DNA from: Hydra vulgaris
Taxonomy: Eukaryota; Cnidaria; Hydrozoa; Anthoathecata; Hydridae
Direction of reading: 5' to 3'
DNA: 64,000 nucleotides
NCBI RefSeq assembly: GCF_038396675.1
Contig: NC_088922.1
Location: forward strand, 5,281,501-5,345,500
In this document: one piece after another, positions 21,842 through 32,124 of the stretch
Layout: each line of letters begins with the position of its first letter
Numbering within the stretch: the stretch's first letter is position 1
Made by a program: the position numbers and the translations under genes
The notes under the pieces: generated by a model
Databases searched by the model: none
Told to the model about the DNA's origin: nothing
The model's input: only the letters and a program-made list of their open reading frames with translations

Positions 21842-22465
21842 TTACTGTAAGAAAAAAGATGAAGATTGTAGAGCAAGATAACGATTGACGGGCGATTTAA
21901 AAGATTGCAAATTATATGAATCAGGAAAGCAAGATGAAGGAAGCGAATTCCAAAGAGCTGATGTTCGAGGAAAAAAACTAGACGCGTTTTTGGAGCACTT
22001 AGGAACAGTCACAGAAAAGGATGACACTTAATTGAATGACGAGTAACACGAGAATGAATTTTAGTAGATGGCACAAGAGACGTTAGCTCTTTCGAGCAGT
22101 GCCCATTATAGTATTTGTAGAAAAGAGAAAGAGAAGCAACATTACGACGATGTGATAATGGTTGAAGGTTGGCTGCAAGAGCAGGTCCAACTATGTTTAC
22201 GATGCGATTTTGCACCTTGTCTAAAAGAGAAAGGGCATCATTAGAAGATCCGCCCCAGATATGGCAACAGTATTCCATACAAGGCCGGATTTGAGATTTA
22301 TAGAGGTAGAGAATAGAATCCAGAGTAAGAAAGTGGCGAGCTCGATAAAGAAATGCAACCTTAGCAGATGCTAATTTTGCAACCGATTTGATATATGGTT
22401 TCCAAGAAAGATTGGAAGTAAGAGTTAATCCTAGAAGATGAAGAGTAGGTGACTCATCGAGTACA
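21842..22465 (-). pseudogene. LINE ORF2 C-terminal region
   Basis: Continues the RT protein after the frame break near 22475: the minus strand reads GLTLTSNLSWKPYIKSVAKL, then the open frame 22009-22278 with MEYCCHIWGGSSNDALSLLD and KVQNRIVNIVG. A one-base shift near 22020 leads to the final frame with SFFPRTSALWNSLPSSCFPD and a TAA at 21842-21844. The W-N-x-LP block near the C-terminus is characteristic of this LINE group. Confidence 0.88.
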
Positions 22466-23845
22466 TCACCTCGAGTACATCATAAATATAGGAAGATCTA
22501 AATTATTGCGATAACGATTGGCTGAAAAAAATTGAGTTTTATCTGAATTAAAGTTCACCAGCCACTGTGAGCCCCATGCTGTAGCAGAAGTGAGATCCTT
22601 TTCAAGCTCAAATGCCCCCTCCAGGCAATCAGAGGGTGTTGGTTTCTTATCACGACAAGAATAAATGGTAGTATCATCAGCAAACAATGCCACCTTAGAT
22701 GTGAGAATATCTGGAAGATCGTTAATGTAAATTAAAAAGAGTATAGGGCCAAGGATAGAACCTTGAGGAACCCCTGAAGTTACAGAATAAGAAGAAGAGT
22801 GTTGTCCATCAAGGACAACTTTTATGCTACGATTGGAAAGGAAGGATTCAATGATCTTAAAGATGTTGCCGGATACACCATAAGAAGAAAGCTTATGGAG
22901 AAGACCAGCATGCCAAACTTTATCAAACGCTTTTGAAATGTCAAGAGCGATGGCCTTAACCTCTCCACCTTCATCTAATGCACGATAAAACCTGTCAGTT
23001 ATTACTGTCAGCAATTCAGCTGTAGAACGAGAAGATCGAAATCCATATTGATGGTCAGAAAGTAAGTTATTAGATTCAAGATGAGAAATTAAGTGTTTGT
23101 TAATTAAAGATTCAAAAACCTTGCTTATGATAGGAAGAAGACTTATGGGATGGTAGTTAGACGAATCAGATCGCTCCCCAGAATTTTTGAAGATAGGGAT
23201 AACAGATGCGGCTTTCCAGCAGGCTGGAAAACAAGACTCTGATAAGCACTTGTTGAATAGTTTTGAGAGTATAGACGACAGCTCTGGAGAACACTTCTGC
23301 AAGACAATAACAGGTATGTTGTCTGGGCCACAAGCTGTAGAAGAGTCTAGACAGGAAATCACTTTAGATACAGATGCTGAAGTGATATGAATGTCAAGCA
23401 ATGAATCAACCTGTTTGTTGGCAATATCAGGTAGAACGCAATTAGTGGAATCAAGAGATGATATTGATGAAAAGTTTTTAGCAAACAGTTCGGCTTTGTC
23501 TTTAGGTGAGGTGACAAAGTCTGAACCATACAAGAGAGGTGGAATTATAGATTTGCCCTTATTATTGATATTATTAAAGATTCTCCAGAAGTCACGAGAG
23601 CCTAATTTTTGAGATGAGATACGAGATTTCATGACCTGAGAATAGCGGGTTTTGGCGTTAGACAAAACCTTTTTACAGTTGTTTCTAGCAGTAATAAACA
23701 GACGTCTGTTTTCTGGAGAATTGTTTTGCTGATAAATATGGAAGTAACGGTTTCGATTGGCAATCGCAGCAGCACAGTGTGAGGAAAACCATGGAGGAGA
23801 GTGAGGCTTGACCTGGAATCGTCGAGAGGGAATAAAAGATTCCAT
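22466..23845 (-). pseudogene. LINE ORF2 reverse transcriptase domain
   Basis: Open for 459 residues. Blocks in order: PPWFSSHCAAAIANRNRYFH (linker), GPDNIPVIVLQKCSPELSSI, WKAASVIPIFKNSGERSDSS, YHPISLLPIISKVFESLINK (usually YRPIS), QYGFRSSRSTAELL, ALDISKAFDKVWHAGLLHKL with first catalytic Asp, GVPQGSILGPILFLIYINDL, VALFADDTTIYS with the FADD catalytic pair, and WLVNFNSDKTQFFS. The palm is complete. After FMMYSR the frame is lost through a short tandem duplication (CGAGTACATCA twice, about 22456-22484). This is the most intact enzyme in the window, but it is separated from its endonuclease by two lesions. Confidence 0.93.
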
Positions 23846-23921
23846 GCCAGCCTAAATCCACGAAGTTATATAAGAAGCACATTTGTCGACAGGAAGTTGA
23901 AAGATTTCTACCCAAGGGCCA

Positions 23922-24827
23922 TCACAAAAAATCACGGAAAGAATCCCAGTCAGCTTTACTGTAGTTGTAAGAGGTTCGATAGTAGGGGTATTCAGGTGAT
24001 GAAGAAGAATGAGATATTAGTTTTAAAGAGATCAAACTGTGATCAGAAGCTCCTAAGGGTGAATGTGGAGAAACTGAGCACTGACTAGGATCAGAAACAA
24101 GACATAAGTCGAGTAGAGAAGGTAAATGATTAGGGTTGTCAGGAAAGCGAGTTGGAAAGTTGACTATTTGAGTTAGGGATTGAGAAAGGCAAAAGTTGTG
24201 GGCTTTAATGCCTGCAGAGTCACTGACACTAGAACCAAGCCATTCAGAGTGGTGAGCATTAAAGTCACCGACAACAACTATATTAGCTGATGGATAAAGA
24301 GAGAGGGCTTGGTCAATATGATCAGAAATAACATCAAAAAGAGTACAGTCTTGAGATGAAGGAGATCGATATAGAACAAAGAGAAAGGCAATAGAGTGAA
24401 GTGGTGCTAAACGAAAGCACATGAAAGAATAGTCTGTGGATTCAAACCTAGTTTCACGACAAACAGGTGAATTCTTACGAATGTAAATGCCCAGGCCAAG
24501 CATGTGACTATTGGAGTCTTTACGAATCAGAGGAAGATAACCATCAACACTAAGATCACAAGATGAGACAGCCGAACTCAAATTAGTCTCACAAAGAGCA
24601 AGTAGGTCTGGTGAACTTTGCAAGAGATAAGACTCAACAGAAGAAAAGTTACTTCGAAGACCACGAATATTAGTGAATGATAGGTTTAGAGAACTTGGTG
24701 ATGATGATGGTTTTTTGTGTTTTATAGTTTTTGGTACTTTATTCATTTTTAAATTAGATTGAAGAACTTGACTCAAAGCATAGATAGTACTCAGAACACT
24801 GTTTAATAGCCCAAGCAATTGCCTCAT
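23922..24827 (-). pseudogene. LINE ORF2 endonuclease domain
   Basis: The 301-residue frame from the ATG at 24827 shows an APE-like nuclease: LSFTNIRGLRSNFSSVESYL (N-x-R-G-L motif), LLALCETNL (catalytic Glu), LGLGIYIRKNSPVC, FLFVLYRSPSSQ, NIVVVGDFNAHHSEWLG (GDFN with Asp/Asn), LLDLCLVSDP and GASDHSLISLKL (catalytic SDH). All key residues survive. The frame ends at RDFL because of a frameshift near 23930; the next frame continues GPWVEIFQLPVDKCASYITS, reaching the RT frame after one TAG. The nuclease nicks the target strand to start reverse transcription. Confidence 0.92.
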
Positions 24828-24829
24828 TA

Positions 24830-25490
24830 CTACTAATAAACCCTAAGCCGTAACAAAGGGCTCCAAATGTGGCCTCCGCAATGCACACCAAAAGTACAAA
24901 CAGGGACACCATCCATGCGCAACATGGCACTGTTAATACTTTGATATTTTTCAGCTGTTGATGGAATCAGCCTCTCTGAGAGCTACCACAGAGTTCGGGA
25001 AACCTGACTACCAGCCAGCCTCAGAACCATAAAACTGAGTTTTAGAGCTGTACCCTCATAAGGAGATAATAGAATGAGTTGCCTAGTCATAAAAACAGTG
25101 ACACAAGCAAACCCATGCATTGAGTCAAGAAGATCCAGCATTCAACATCCTAAACTGGAAACAATGTATTAAAAATACATCTGCGCCAGCCTAATAGATG
25201 AAGAAGGGGTGCGAGGCTGGTCAACAGATAGAATCTGTTTACCCCTTAAGTCTTTGCCTAGGAGGCCTTCTACAAGACAGTAGCTGGGTGCATTTAACAT
25301 CTGCCCAAGATGAGTATTTTTATCGAGACACCATCTCTAGCCTTTACTCAACCAAGAGCCCCAAGGCAAGGGGTGTTTTAAATCGGAGTTGGCATCTCCT
25401 AGCCTTTGCCTAAAAAGGCGTATCCTACAAGGCAGCAGGACATGAAGCAGATTGTACTGGGTTACATGTTACCAGTAGCAGGATAACCTG
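24830..25490 (-). promoter_or_regulatory. LINE 5' untranslated / promoter region
   Basis: About 660 bp directly upstream of the LINE endonuclease frame, visibly richer in G and C than its surroundings and without a long open frame. On the minus strand AAGGCTAGGAGATGCC and AAGGCTAGAGATGGTG form a related pair about 60 bp apart. Position and composition suggest the internal promoter/5' UTR of the LINE; no ORF1 is visible, so it may be a single-ORF element or one that lost ORF1. Confidence 0.5.
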
Positions 25491-25506
25491 ATCTGACAAC
25501 AAATTA

Positions 25507-25658
25507 TTTATTAGATAAATTATATTAGATAGACTTATATTAGATAAAATATATTAGATAATTAGAGATATTAGAATATTAGAGAAAATATATTAGACTT
25601 ATATTAGATAAATTATATTAGATAAAATATATTAGATAGACTTATTTATTAGATAAAG
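25507..25658. repeat. ATATTAGATA short tandem repeat
   Basis: About ten imperfect copies of ATATTAGATAAA/ATATTAGATAGACTT between the LINE 5' end and the start of the second CCCAGT element version. It ends in TTAGATAAAGTTTGATGC, also found at about 27777, so it is probably an expanded piece of the element itself. Confidence 0.7.
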
Positions 25659-26449
25659 TTTGATGCCTGCTCTTACCCCGTTTCCTTCTTCATGTTTCAA
25701 TCATGTATATTTTAGGTGACCTTGTCCAGGTGACAATTTTACTTGGTTAAAACGTGAATGTTACGTTGCCAAAATATTGTGTATTTTGGAACTTTTTTTA
25801 TTCATAATAAAAACCTGTAATTAGAAACTTGGAAAGATATTCTTTATTTACTATTTTTTTATAATTTAGTTTCAGGGATAACCTTATTCAGGATATTCCC
25901 AGAATACCAGATATTTTTCTGAAATTTATCTTTTTCCAAATATCCGAAAAGTTTTCCATACATACAACTTTTATTACAACATATAACTAGTATATATTAT
26001 TCATCTATTTGTTTTTATGTTATTTTAGTCATCATTCATACAAAAATTAAGAAAAGTTTTTAAAAAATTGAGAAAAGACTTGGCTGAATGCAAAATTAAG
26101 GGAAAAATGAGGGGGGAAATATTCTGAATTTTTTCTGGATATTTTCCGTAAATTTTTTCCGGATATTTTAGATATAATGATTACATGAAATATGTAGTTT
26201 ATATATTCATTATTGTAATTACTTTTTATTTTACTTTTATAATAATGTAATTATTTTGCATTGTAATTTTATAATAATTAATTTAAAAAGTAGGGCGTAA
26301 GATATCTTATAATGTCGCAATGCATTTTTGACAAAAATAAAATGTCACATATATAATATTTTATCCAAACATATTATCTTATAACCAAGTTTTATCAATT
26401 TAGGTTTAATAAATATATTATAAAGCTTAGTTCAAAATTGTGTAACGTT

Positions 26450-26502
26450 ATGGCAGATAATTCTCATATTGCAACACGCAAAAGATCAAACCCTACTACA
26501 AG
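26450..26502 (+). CDS. Possible first exon in CCCAGT element
   Basis: An ATG at 26450 opens MADNSHIATRKRSNPTTR and is followed immediately by AAG|GTATAC, a good splice-donor context. The first version of the element has the corresponding block near 15977-16018, ending in the same ACAAG|GTATGC but with stops in frame. A conserved donor in two diverged copies hints that the element once carried an intron-containing gene. The next exon was not found and the encoded stretch is short and basic with no known motif, so this is tentative. Confidence 0.3.
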
Positions 26503-26949
26503 GTATACTTTTTTTCTACCATATTGTATACTATTTTAGACTGTCAAATTTGTCAATGTAATTAATTTGATAATAAATAAGTTATAACTTATTTAATATT
26601 AAATTTATTAAGCTATATGACAAATGATAAGTTCTGCATAAAATAATATTAACTAGGAAGACCCAATGGTATTGTTATGTTATTGCCTAGGAATATCATT
26701 CTGTAGTAAAACCCAATAACCTTTTAACTTTTAAAGTTTGAGAAATTTCACTTTTCCCTCTCTTTGTCTTCTTTTGTGATCACACTCTGTAGTAAGAATT
26801 TGATTTAATTCATATCTTGTTGGAGAATGCAACTTGATTCTGAGTTGAATTTTCAGCACTCTGTATTTATTGGTGACCTAATTTGACAATACTTTATTAT
26901 ACATATTTTTAGTTTTATACTTAATATATTGTATATAATTAGGGGTAGA

Positions 26950-26997
26950 TGAGGCTCCTTAGTCGTGGTGAATGTTTCCACAGCAAAAGGAGCCTCA
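26950..26997. repeat. 48-nt hairpin, 11-bp stem
   Basis: TGAGGCTCCTT and AAGGAGCCTCA are exact reverse complements with a 26-base loop that itself can pair GTGG with CCAC. It is GC-rich against its surroundings. Function unknown. Confidence 0.7.
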
Positions 26998-28109
26998 AGG
27001 TGAAAATCTGACCATGGATAAGGAAAATCATGATATAAAATCCCCACTATAATGCTTTGTGGTTATGTGATAACTATTACATTTTTATAAATTGTTTTAA
27101 TTTTTGTGTGCATTCTAAAATGACATTTAATGCTGTTCAAAACTTTGTAGATTACTCATTTAAACAACTTTGTGGGCTGTCACCTTTGCATCTAGTGAGT
27201 TAATGTATGAACAAGTTAATGCAGAAACAGATGCAAATATAAGAAAATGGAAAACAAAAAAAACAAATTATCATGTTATCACATAGTACACAGATGTTAT
27301 CACATAAGGTGAGTACAGGTCTTTTTCTAATCACGCCCATCAGTAATTAACTTTATATAGATATAAATATAGATAAATCTATAGATAGATATCAGATATA
27401 GATATATATAGATAAAAAATATTTTTTTAAACTTGTATTTTTTATTATGTACTTCTTTTTTTTTAATCATCTGTCGACTTTTTTGTTACATCTTTTTTTA
27501 TTAAATACTTATTTACTTTTTTAGCAATCAGAGTATAAAATTAGAAGGCAAATAACTTTTATTTTTTTACATTGTATGTAGTATTGTTTTCTTAAAATTA
27601 TTTAATGATTTAGATAAAAGAAAACAAATAACACCCTAGAAAATCTTGTTGCCAAAAGTAGTTGGCAACTCTCAAAGTAAGATTTGTTTTAAAAGTTTGT
27701 GATTTAAGATAATTATTAAATAATCATATTATTATTTAAGATTTTATTCGTTTCTTTTCAGCTAAATCTGATTCATTAGATAAAGTTTGATGCGTGCTCT
27801 TATAGAAGAAAATATCGACTGATTTGTTAGATTATGTTTGAAGCGTGCTTTTATGGGAGAATAGATATATAAGTTTGAAGCGTGCTCTTCGTAAGTTGCA
27901 GATCTACGACTTCGTACTTATTACTTTGGATATAAGGAGGATATTTTAACAAAAATGCAGCTTTTATTACAAATTAAAAATTTTTATGTCAAGAACTAAT
28001 ATACTGACTAATAAAACCATGTATTTATACGTATTAAATATTTCCTCGACGATGAGTTTTTTTTCTTTACACGAATCCAAACACTTATAATTGTAATTAT
28101 AAAGCATAA

Positions 28110-28360
28110 TTATTGCTTAAATATTACGTGCCAAAATTAACGTAAAAAGCACGTCTTTTGGACAGTTTATGGGGACCAAAAAGTCACCTAAATATTACGT
28201 GCCAAAAGTAACGTGAAAAACGCGTCCATAAATCACGTGAATTGGTCATTTCATGGGGACCAAAAAGTCACCTAAATATCACGTGCCAAAAGTAACGTGA
28301 AAAACACGTCCATAAATAACGTGAATTGGTCATTTCATGGGGACCAAAAAGTCACCTAAT
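28110..28360. repeat. 84-bp subterminal tandem repeats with ACGTG motifs
   Basis: The phrase GGGGACCAAAAAGTCACCTA starts at 28171, 28255 and 28339, giving an 84-bp period over three units. Each unit contains several copies of CACGTG, AACGTGA and CACGTC-type motifs in both directions. They lie just inside the right end of the CCCAGT element, the position where transposase-binding arrays occur in other DNA transposons. Confidence 0.9.
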
Positions 28361-28421
28361 TGTCACGTGCCTAAATAACGTGAAATTCACGTTTTTGTCA
28401 CGTCGCTGTGCCTACTGGGGT

Positions 28422-29067
28422 AGATATCTTTAGCGCATTTTCCAATTTTTCCAATCACATTTTCCAATTGAGCAGCCAAAATTTCGTCAAACTATCGACC
28501 TTCTTGAGTAATTATGCCTAAGGTTCTGTCAACTATTTCCCCGTCCTTGATATATCTGCAACTAACTCCAAACACGTTTCTTCCATATCGCGACGCAATA
28601 TCAAACATCAACGACATAAGAACATTTTCAGTTTCCTCTCTTATTAGCGAAAAAATATTTTCACATGCATGTTGAATGTAGCGTTTCATGCTGTGACGAT
28701 TTATAAAAATATTGAATTTTTTGAGTGCGTTTTTTACTAAAGACATTTGTCCGATTTCATTAGCTGATGCTAAAGACAAGTTACGGCGCATCATTAATCG
28801 AATCATTTCTCTAATTAATTGATTTACATCAACTTCTAGCTTGATTTATTTAATTAATTGAATTTTATCGTCATTTCGATGCCTTGTAGCTGGGGTAGCT
28901 TCAACTAATTCAATTTCGTCGGCTTTTTCTTTGTGTTTTCGAAGAAGGTGATCTTTGATTTTACTTAATTTGCCTTTGTAAAATTTTTTGCACATTTTAC
29001 ATTTTCCTCCTTCTTTATTTATTTCAAATTGAGCTTTTACTTGTTCATTTAATAAATTATTCTCCAT
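28422..29067 (-). pseudogene. hAT transposase N-terminal part with BED finger
   Basis: From the ATG at 29067 the protein shows a BED zinc finger: CKMCKKFYKGKLSKIKDHLL followed by RKHKEK (C-x2-C ... H-x4-H). A single TAA at 28846-28848 interrupts the frame, which continues unchanged with VNQLIREMIRLMMRRNLSLA, LIREETENVLMSLMFDIASR and RNVFGVSCRYIKDGEIVDRT. A TAG at 28492-28494 follows, then FDEILAAQLENVIGKIGKCA and KDIY, where the CCCAGT element enters. Across the insertion the frame would join exactly to TTCTDQGKNMMKAS, so the insertion hit an otherwise nearly intact gene. As a whole the gene encoded a DNA-binding hAT transposase. Confidence 0.85.
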
Positions 29068-29400
29068 TTTTGACTTTAAATTGTAAGGAAAACAAAATAA
29101 ATAATTATTAAAATATATATTTCACTCAAAACATTTTATGCAAGTTTATGGCAGTTAACTATGCAATCATAATGCAATTGTCAGTTTTTTTAATGATGAA
29201 TGTATCATAACTATTATAACTATAAGTATATTATTCGTAATTAGTTATAAATTATTAGGATCTTTTGAATTCAGTTTTTCATAATGAAACCTTTTTCAAG
29301 ATCAACTATTAATTAAAAATAACTGATAATTTTTTTTCTATTATTATTTTAATCAAAAGAATAATTTTAAGTTTAGTCATACTAATAAAAACCACTTTCA

Positions 29401-30319
29401 GTAATAAAAACTCAGCTTGAGATGGTTTTTAGATTCTTATAACGGGAAATCGCCAATACTATTTGATACTAATCAATACTATCAAATGATGCATCAATAC
29501 TAGTCAATATTAGTCACTACTATCAAATGATGCATCGCTAATTTTTGCTTATAGACTTTAAAATAAAAGTTTTATAAAGCAAAACTGATTGCAAAAAAGC
29601 AACAAATTTGTTAGACTATTTTCACTTTACTCTTTAAATTAAGCTAAAATGCTATAATTCAGACATAAAATTATGTCAAAGTATGTCCATAGAAAATATG
29701 TCTGACATATTTTATGTCAGCAGAAAATAATTCAGACATAAAGTTATGTCAAAATATGTCTATAGAAAAAATGTGGGTCATATTTTATGTCGGTAGAAAA
29801 TATGTCTAAAAATATGTCGAAAGATCTGTCAGACATATTATGCCGTAACAACCCTGATTTGTATTATAATTTTTATTGGTTTGTATTAATTCTATTTGTC
29901 TGTTAATATTTCTCTATTAAAAGTTAACATAGTAGATAAGTTTTTATATAATTAAATTAAGTTAAAACATCGATTTATAGTATATAAACTTATCCTTATA
30001 AAATTCTTTCTAATATAATAAAGTATTTCTAGGGGTTATATATACCCTCGTTATTCAAGCAATATAAAAAACTCTTAAAAAAATGTTATTCAAGTAATAT
30101 AAAAACCGTAAAAAAAAGCATTAAAAAACAATAAAACTTCAATGTAATGTCTTCTTGTGTCTTAAATAAGAAAAATAAAATTTCCGTCTAATTACCGTCT
30201 TCTTTATTCAAACCACCTTCATTTGGAGAACACTGGTGATACTGTATTTCCAAAGACTTTCACTTTTCTCTTAAAATAGTCTGCCTCTACTTTAACCAAG
30301 TTGAATTTTTCCTTTTTTC
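29401..30319. other. AT-rich spacer with TATGTC repeats, no gene
   Basis: Between the hAT element and the Penelope-like element. It includes short repeats CAATACTA/GATGCATC near 29450-29530 and the 73-bp tandem pair described separately; the rest is low complexity. No coding sequence seen. Confidence 0.5.
29658..29803. repeat. Two 73-bp units rich in GACATA/TATGTC
   Basis: TTCAGACATAAA recurs at 29658 and 29731, and the rest of the unit follows with few changes. Each unit contains several TATGTC and GACATA words in opposite orientations, so the block can fold extensively. Further TATGTC words continue to about 29842. Confidence 0.75.
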
Positions 30320-32124
30320 CTCCAAAAAATGTTTCTGATGTTGGCAAATGCATGTTAAAACCTTGAGTTTGTTTCATTTACATAGAGTTATCTACGCAAA
30401 TACTCCAGTTTGTAGAATTCAAGATAAGATTCGTTGGGAAGTCAAGGCTTGTTTTCTTGAGTTACTAATTGTCGAAGGTTTTTTGGTGATTTGAAAACTT
30501 GAGTGTACCCTAATTTTTTATATATCTTCTTTAATTGAGTACTTAATTTTGGTACCCGTGGTAGAAAAATATAATTAAGTTCTAGTTTTTTGATGTTATT
30601 GTTGTTGTTTTGTTGATTATTTTACTTATTGTTTTTTATTTTTTTGACAATGTTTTGAAGTATTTTTTTATTATAACCATTTTCAATAAACATTTCTGTA
30701 AGAAACTTTAATTCATGATTTATACGTTCTTTACTGCATAATGCAAAAGCTCTTTCGATAAAACCTTTGAATATACCATAATTTATTTTTGGATCGTGAC
30801 AAGAATTTGGCTTTATTTGCACATTTGTTATTGCATCCTTGCAACAGATATTAAAAAGATACGTTCCGGATTTGTTATTTGTTATTGAGAGATCAATAAA
30901 ATTTGTTTTGTGTGAATCACTTTCTTTCTCAATTTTATATTTGATATTTGTGTGTTGATTATTCAACAAGTCGAGAAAAGGTTCTGATTCTGCCTCATTA
31001 TTAAAACGGGAATGGATATCGTCAACATACCTTTTAATTGATTTTACATATATTGGTGGTGTAAGATATGTACCTGTATTAACGCTTTTTCTTTATAATG
31101 TTACAGAAAAATCTGTACCACTATTATCATCTTTGATAAACCTAAAGGACCAGCATCTTCTAAAACGTGTACGTTGTTTTTGTGCAAAAAATAACAGTTT
31201 GACAATTTTGAATTAAAGATAGGACTGTTACGGAGTTGTTCTAATAAAATATTGATTGATTCTTTAACTTGTTTTGAAGGGTAAATATTAACAATATTGA
31301 AGGAAACTTGAAATTCACCAGGATCGTTATATCACGAATGAGCACATTCAACAAATTGTTTTGAATTTCGAAGTTTTGTTTTGTTAAGATTGGAGGTTAG
31401 TTGAATGTGATTTACCAAAAAATTGGATAACTTATATCTAGGTGACTCTATTGTGCCTACTATAATTCGTATTGGGTAGTTATTAGTTTGTTTGTGTGCT
31501 TTAATGATACCATATAATCGTGGAGGAGTAGCATCACTTGTATAAATGATCTATATATTTAGTTTTTTGTAAACTTTGTTTTCAGATTTCGCAAGTTATT
31601 CTTAACTATGCAAAGGAGCTTTTAAGTTGGATCATAGTTTATGATTTTAGATTTCTGAAGTTGTTCTTCAATTTTTTTATGAGCATCGTTTTTATTAATT
31701 TAAACAGAGCCTGATCCTTTATCAAACGGATAAATACTAGTTGTGTTGCTAGACTTAAGTTCTTTTAGTGTTTTAAACTGATCCTTTCTAAATTTTCAGA
31801 AACCAGTTTTAAATTTTCAAAACTAGAAATACATCTTGTCTAATTTTGTTAGCATCAGTATTTTTGTTTGAATATTTTAACTTTAAAGCTACCGTTTCTG
31901 TTATAGTTATTATGTCTATACTGGAACTAACTCGGAGTAGGAACTAAGTTAGGTCCTAAATCAAGTAATTTTTTGTGTTGTGTTGGGATATTATCAGTAC
32001 ATAAATTAAGTGTTACCTCTTTTAAAAACTTGTACTTCCTTGGATTATCGTTATCTTTATATCTACTTTTCTTTAATAGTAAATCAAATTTGCTTTTTAA
32101 ATAATTTTTTGATCGCAAAAACAT
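30320..32124 (-). pseudogene. Penelope-like element RT with GIY-YIG remnant
   Basis: The minus strand reads, in order: NLCTDNIPTQHKKLLDLGPN (frame 31927-32124, N-terminal conserved block), YPFDKGSG, PPRLYGIIKAHKQTNNYPIR and SPRYKLSNFLVNH (RT fingers/palm), NIYPSKQVKESI, then RYVDDIHSRFNNE, whose YVDD is the catalytic box at about 31010-31030. The open frame 30622-30969 follows with EKESDSHKTNFIDLSITNN and VQIKPNSCHDPKINYGIFKG. Farther on a shifted frame gives YIFLPRVPKLSTQLKKIYKK and a degraded YLEFYKLEY, the place where the GIY-YIG endonuclease begins in this class. Many stops and frameshifts. I looked for a hammerhead core nearby and found none. Confidence 0.85.

Larger units (their letters stand above)
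21772..25490 (-). mobile_element. Jockey/CR1-like LINE, almost full length
   Basis: Minus-strand copy with 5' region (24830-25490), endonuclease, RT, ORF2 C-terminus, a 3' hairpin and a poly(A) tail seen as T-run at 21772-21789. ORF2 carries only a few lesions: a frameshift near 23930, a TAG near 23850, a small duplication near 22475 and a one-base shift near 22020. It is the best-preserved retrotransposon here and lies inside the CCCAGT element. Target duplication could not be settled: ATCGAC lies at the 3' flank and ATCTGAC at the 5' side. Confidence 0.85.
15547..28419. mobile_element. CCCAGT-ended, ACGT-rich element inserted in hAT gene
   Basis: It begins CCCAGTAGGCACGCAACG and ends CGTCGCTGTGCCTACTGGG, inverted ends of about 13 bp followed by ACGTGA-rich subterminal DNA. 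GT precedes it (15545-15546) and GT follows it (28420-28421). Removing it with one GT restores the hAT frame exactly, so the limits are well supported. The stretch contains two diverged versions of the element (15547 to about 21771, and 25686-28419), the tandem triplication and a LINE, so the original insertion was far shorter. No transposase is recognised in it. Confidence 0.82.
25686..28419. mobile_element. Second, diverged version of the CCCAGT element
   Basis: Parallel to 15547 onward: TTTCAATCATGTATATTTTAG corresponds to TTTCAATCACGTGTATTTTA, and long stretches follow in the same order up to AAAATATCGACT. It has a degraded left end and supplies the right end of the composite, with 84-bp tandem repeats and ACTGGG. 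Between 26640 and 27530 it holds about 0.8 kb missing from the first version; I see no recognisable protein there except the short exon candidate at 26450-26502. Confidence 0.7.
13505..29400 (-). mobile_element. hAT element expanded by nested insertion and triplication
   Basis: The outer parts are inverted copies. Sequence around 13510-13632 (with CAGTTATTTTTAATTAATAG) matches the reverse complement of about 29264-29390, and 13760-13815 (TTTATAACTAATTTCGAATA) matches that of about 29180-29250. The left arm has about 130 extra bases between these blocks. Between the arms lies a minus-strand hAT transposase gene starting with a BED finger at 29067 and ending at 14235, broken by the insertion 15547-28419. 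Exact termini and an 8-bp target duplication were not found, so the limits are approximate. Confidence 0.7.

Noticed and set aside
26853-27047. 64-codon minus-strand frame within the CCCAGT element
   Set aside because: Crosses the hairpin at 26950-26997 and has no recognisable motif; it is not parallel to any frame in the other version.
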